This document shows positions 61,071 through 64,000 of a stretch of 64,000 nt of DNA, one piece after another. The notes beneath the pieces were generated by a model. The model saw only the letters and a list, made by a program, of their open reading frames with translations. It made no database searches and was not told the origin of the DNA. How positions within the stretch are numbered: the stretch's first letter is position 1; every line of letters starts with the position of its first letter. This DNA is from Brasenia schreberi (taxonomy: Eukaryota > Streptophyta > Magnoliopsida > Nymphaeales > Cabombaceae), in contig JAYKKT010000040.1 of assembly GCA_036023115.1 (NCBI GenBank), forward strand, positions 1,919,501 through 1,983,500, read 5' to 3'. The translations under genes were made by a program, and so were the position numbers.

Positions 61071-61200
61071 GCATAGCTCTTTTGGTTATAGGGTTGACTC
61101 ATAATAATCTTCACGTTGAAGATCAAGGGTTCGATACTTGCCGATCTTCCTGAGCCCAGTTTGACAAAACAGAAATTTAAAAGTTAAGGTCGGGATTCCT
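61071..61200 (+). mobile_element. tRNA-like SINE, copy S4
   Basis: GGCATAGCTCTTTTGGTTATAG (A-box-like) and AAGATCAAGGGTTCGATACTTGCC (B-box-like) are spaced about as in tRNA genes. The acceptor arms do not pair, and an AT-rich tail follows, so a SINE head is more likely than a tRNA gene. Confidence 0.5.
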
Positions 61201-62582
61201 ACTGCAATTATAAGTTCCAAGAGTATCTGTGACCCATCTGTCATCGTTTGAAATTGGTCAGTGCCATGGATTCAACGGTTGATACATAGCCACATCCAAA
61301 TCTGACGAATACGATTAGGTTTCGATCAGTGTTATCCATATCCATCTACTGACGAATCGCTTTGGATGAAACTGTATTGGAATCCGAATCTCATCCATTT
61401 ATATGCCGAATGGAGTTCAGTTAAATGACAAGTTACTCACCTAAACAAAACTCTTCTGCAGCATTTAAGAAACTTCCTGTTCCATCTGCAATCGTAAAAG
61501 CCAAGAACATGTTGTACCATTTCTTTTAGCAGCTGGTATAACACGTAGCATCCTACGCTTTCCCTTGAGTTCCTATTTAACGAGAGGCCACATGGCCATT
61601 TCAATTGCAAAATGCCTCCACCATTTAAGAGGTATACACTGTATTCTTTTTCTCTGACAACAGCAGAACAACGGTAATGGAGTGTCTCAATTTATTCCAA
61701 AAGTAGGTTTGTTTAGGGATCTCGAACAGTTCACTTTGACTTTTTAAGGCAGCAAGCACATGGTGAGGCTGCTATAAAGCTACACTGAATCAGTAGATCA
61801 CCATACGTTCAGTTAGTGCTGGATCCAGGGAAAAGAATTCAGTTCCCTTACATATGATGAAGAATGCCCTCCTTTTTTGATATCTGTGCTTTGATGTACG
61901 GTAAACTTCATAGGTTGGAAGACTAAAAAATTTTCTGGTTTCAGGGAAAAATGGAAAAGAAGAGAATGGCCTACATCCTACAGACGTTTGTAGATTCTAC
62001 ACACAAAAAAAAAAGTGAAGGCGTGCAGGTGTTCTCGCACACACACACACGAACAGGTTATTATCACATTATATATTACGGAGAGATGAAAGGGAATTGT
62101 TATATTTGCAGCAGACAGTAAAGCAATACAGCAGAGATTTCAGTCTATTTATAGAATTCAATTGTTCCTACTGCTCAAGTTACTGAGTCTCATGTCCTCT
62201 TCCAGCCAAAAGTTTCTCTTATGATCCAATATATGGGTCTGACTGAATTTAAGTGATCGGTATCGAGCAAGGCGTATTCCATGGTTTCCAACCTCGAGTT
62301 CGTCGATTAATTATTTAAAGTTTGGAAAAATAAGGAGAGAAATCCAAGGACAGAATCCGCCTGCAAAAAACGAGGTTCTTTCTTATGCAATCTGATCGTT
62401 GGATTGTTAGAATGTCGATGTAGACACTGTTTGTCATAGCTTAAAGTGACTACAGAATCTCATACAAGAACCTTACCGTTATTCAACACAATTTTTTAAG
62501 ACAATCAATAATAACTATACCTGTTAATTGAAATTAACCTACCTTTCAGTTTCTGCTTAACGTGCACTCACACACATACACA

Positions 62583-62706
62583 CAGTAGCGGAGCTATAAT
62601 TTTTGTTTTTTAGGGTGGGGCGAACTGCCTATTCAACCATTCATTGGTTTTCCGAATTTCATGGAGGGCGGTCACCTCACCTTGTCTCAATCTAGATCCA
62701 TCACTG
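62583..62706. mobile_element. 124-bp hAT-like MITE
   Basis: The left end CAGTAGCGGAGCTATAAT and the reverse complement of the right end, CAGTGATGGATCTAGAT, are related imperfect inverted repeats. The element lies in a CA-rich stretch, so the 8-base flanks (CATACACA and TACATACA) are only weak evidence of a target-site duplication. Confidence 0.5.
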
Positions 62707-62873
62707 TACATACATAATGCTATGTATCAAACGACATTAATTAAGAACTTATAAGGAATTTGAAAGCATCAGGTCAACAGTTTTTGATAGAAGGAGAGCT
62801 ACACCTTATAAGAAGAACTAACTGGACCTATGTGGAATGTATTCACCTAACTGCAAAGCCGCATGTAGTGAAA

Positions 62874-62967
62874 GTTCATGTAATTAGTTATGCCGTGGTG
62901 ATTGGAGATCAACTCACAACGTTCATGTAATTAGTTATACAGTGGTGATTTGAGATCAACTCACAAC
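62874..62967. repeat. 47-bp tandem duplication
   Basis: Adjacent units 62874-62920 and 62921-62967 both start GTTCATGTAATTAGTTAT and end GAGATCAACTCACAAC. They differ at three positions. A third unit begins (GTT) but does not continue. Confidence 0.95.
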
Positions 62968-63250
62968 GTTGTAAATATCATTACGAGACCCTGTATCGTA
63001 TAGGGTAGAGATACACTTATAGTATGGCTTCATATTGTACGATACAGTATTCTACTTTATGTCTCAATATTGTAAATTCACTTGTCCCTAAAGGGCTGCC
63101 TCTGTGATTTAATCAGCATACCTTCCTGTTGGTTAAAGAAAATCACTTTGACTACACATTATGCAGAAAGAACTGCAGTTTGATATGAAAGACGACCATC
63201 TTCACAACCTTTGGTGCCATATACAAAATCGATGATCATCCAGTGTCCGG

Positions 63251-63251
<1 letters not shown>

Positions 63252-63311
<60 letters not shown>
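63252..63311. repeat. (CT)n microsatellite
   Basis: About 60 bases of uninterrupted CT dinucleotide. Confidence 0.97.
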
Positions 63312-63313
<2 letters not shown>

Positions 63314-64000
63314 GTGGTGGCATTTATTCTTATCTTTGGTGACGTACAATCCCCAAGACCAGGAACCACGCTATGAGGATCTATATATGTTGAACACTCC
63401 TCCCCTATACATTCTCGCATGAAATTCCTTCTGCGAAGTATCAAAAAGAATCTGTAAGGTTAGTAACAACTGCTTTTTATAAATGTGACTGCTAATAGTC
63501 TTGGTGTTATCCAGAAGACGGACAACTTCATGATTAGAAAGCTTCCTTGATGCTTCAATGATGATTATACGAAAGCATTAGGTAGTTGGCGGTATAAAAC
63601 GTTGTCAAATCTTTTGTAAAGGGAGTTCTTTTTCGTGACTATGCAGTTGAACTCAACCTTTAGTGGAACTTCCATTGAAATAGATTGATTAATAATGGAG
63701 AGTTAATAATCGGATCGTGAATATGGTGGAGCGCTGCCTAATCCCAACCTGCCTGTACAAAATAAAGTGATTATGTATTACTCTTTAACATTATCATTAA
63801 GTATTTCTCATTATTTTATTTACGAGTCCTGTGCTTCAACCCATTGCTCTTTGAGCTTGCGGACCCACTACTCTCAAAGTATCATACTAACTTACTTGCC
63901 ATTGAATCCTCATTCATGTATCAATTATAGCAAACCAATTTCTTAATGATCGGAAACTAAAAGAACTAAGAAAGTCAAATGATAGACCGTGATTAGGTGC

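Larger units (their letters stand above)
57682..64000. other. Long intergenic region, right end of window
   Basis: No gene was recognised in 6.3 kb. It contains diverged duplications (58357-58720 and 62874-62967), TA/TATG-rich sequence (58690-58800), a diverged RTE-like 3' remnant (59510-59695), a tRNA-like SINE (61071-61200), a hAT-like MITE (62583-62706) and a (CT)n array (63252-63311). Minus-strand open frames between 60325 and 60982 show no recognisable motif. Confidence 0.5.

Noticed and set aside
61071..61150. Functional tRNA gene
   Set aside because: The A-box-like and B-box-like words are present, but the arms do not form a cloverleaf with a paired acceptor stem and an AT-rich tail follows. 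A SINE head is more likely.

Overview
This window is nuclear DNA of a flowering plant. The genes are plant-type and split by GT-AG introns, and they are set in AT-rich intergenic DNA. That DNA is full of (CT)n/(TA)n microsatellites, RTE-clade non-LTR retrotransposon (LINE) copies, tRNA-like SINEs and short hAT-like MITEs. The species cannot be fixed from the sequence alone, and family names rest on recognised protein motifs, because no search was run.

Six protein-coding genes are well supported. Left to right they are: a PAP29-type purple acid phosphatase (+, four exons, 2783-8881); a small Kazal-type inhibitor-like secreted protein (-, 11900-12298); a vacuolar iron transporter-like (VTL/nodulin-21 type) membrane protein (+, 23515-24207); autophagy factor ATG13 (-, three coding exons, 26998-30390); an ATL-type RING-H2 ubiquitin ligase (-, 35337-35867); and sphingoid long-chain base kinase LCBK1 (-, eight coding exons, 39238-47151). 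They are independent single genes with no operon-like logic. TATA boxes are visible for the VTL, ATG13, ATL and LCBK1 genes.

The rest is repeat-dominated. One RTE family is present in about a dozen pieces. The complete element at 14519-17805 is bounded by a perfect 18-bp target-site duplication. A near-complete copy lies at 50772-54045, and its 5' part is tandemly duplicated with its flank (54147-55582). A 1.56-kb 5'-truncated copy lies at 9371-10929. Two antisense insertions sit inside PAP29 introns (600 bp and only 55 bp, both with target-site duplications). Several old 3'-end remnants are scattered, one of them inside an ATG13 intron. All copies carry stops and frameshifts.

No new multi-gene system was found. 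The least explained items are a possible two-exon orphan reading frame split by a 93-bp MITE (56990-57681), two coding-like fragments of unknown family (26577-26762 and 38707-38867), and several diverged direct duplications in introns and intergenic DNA.
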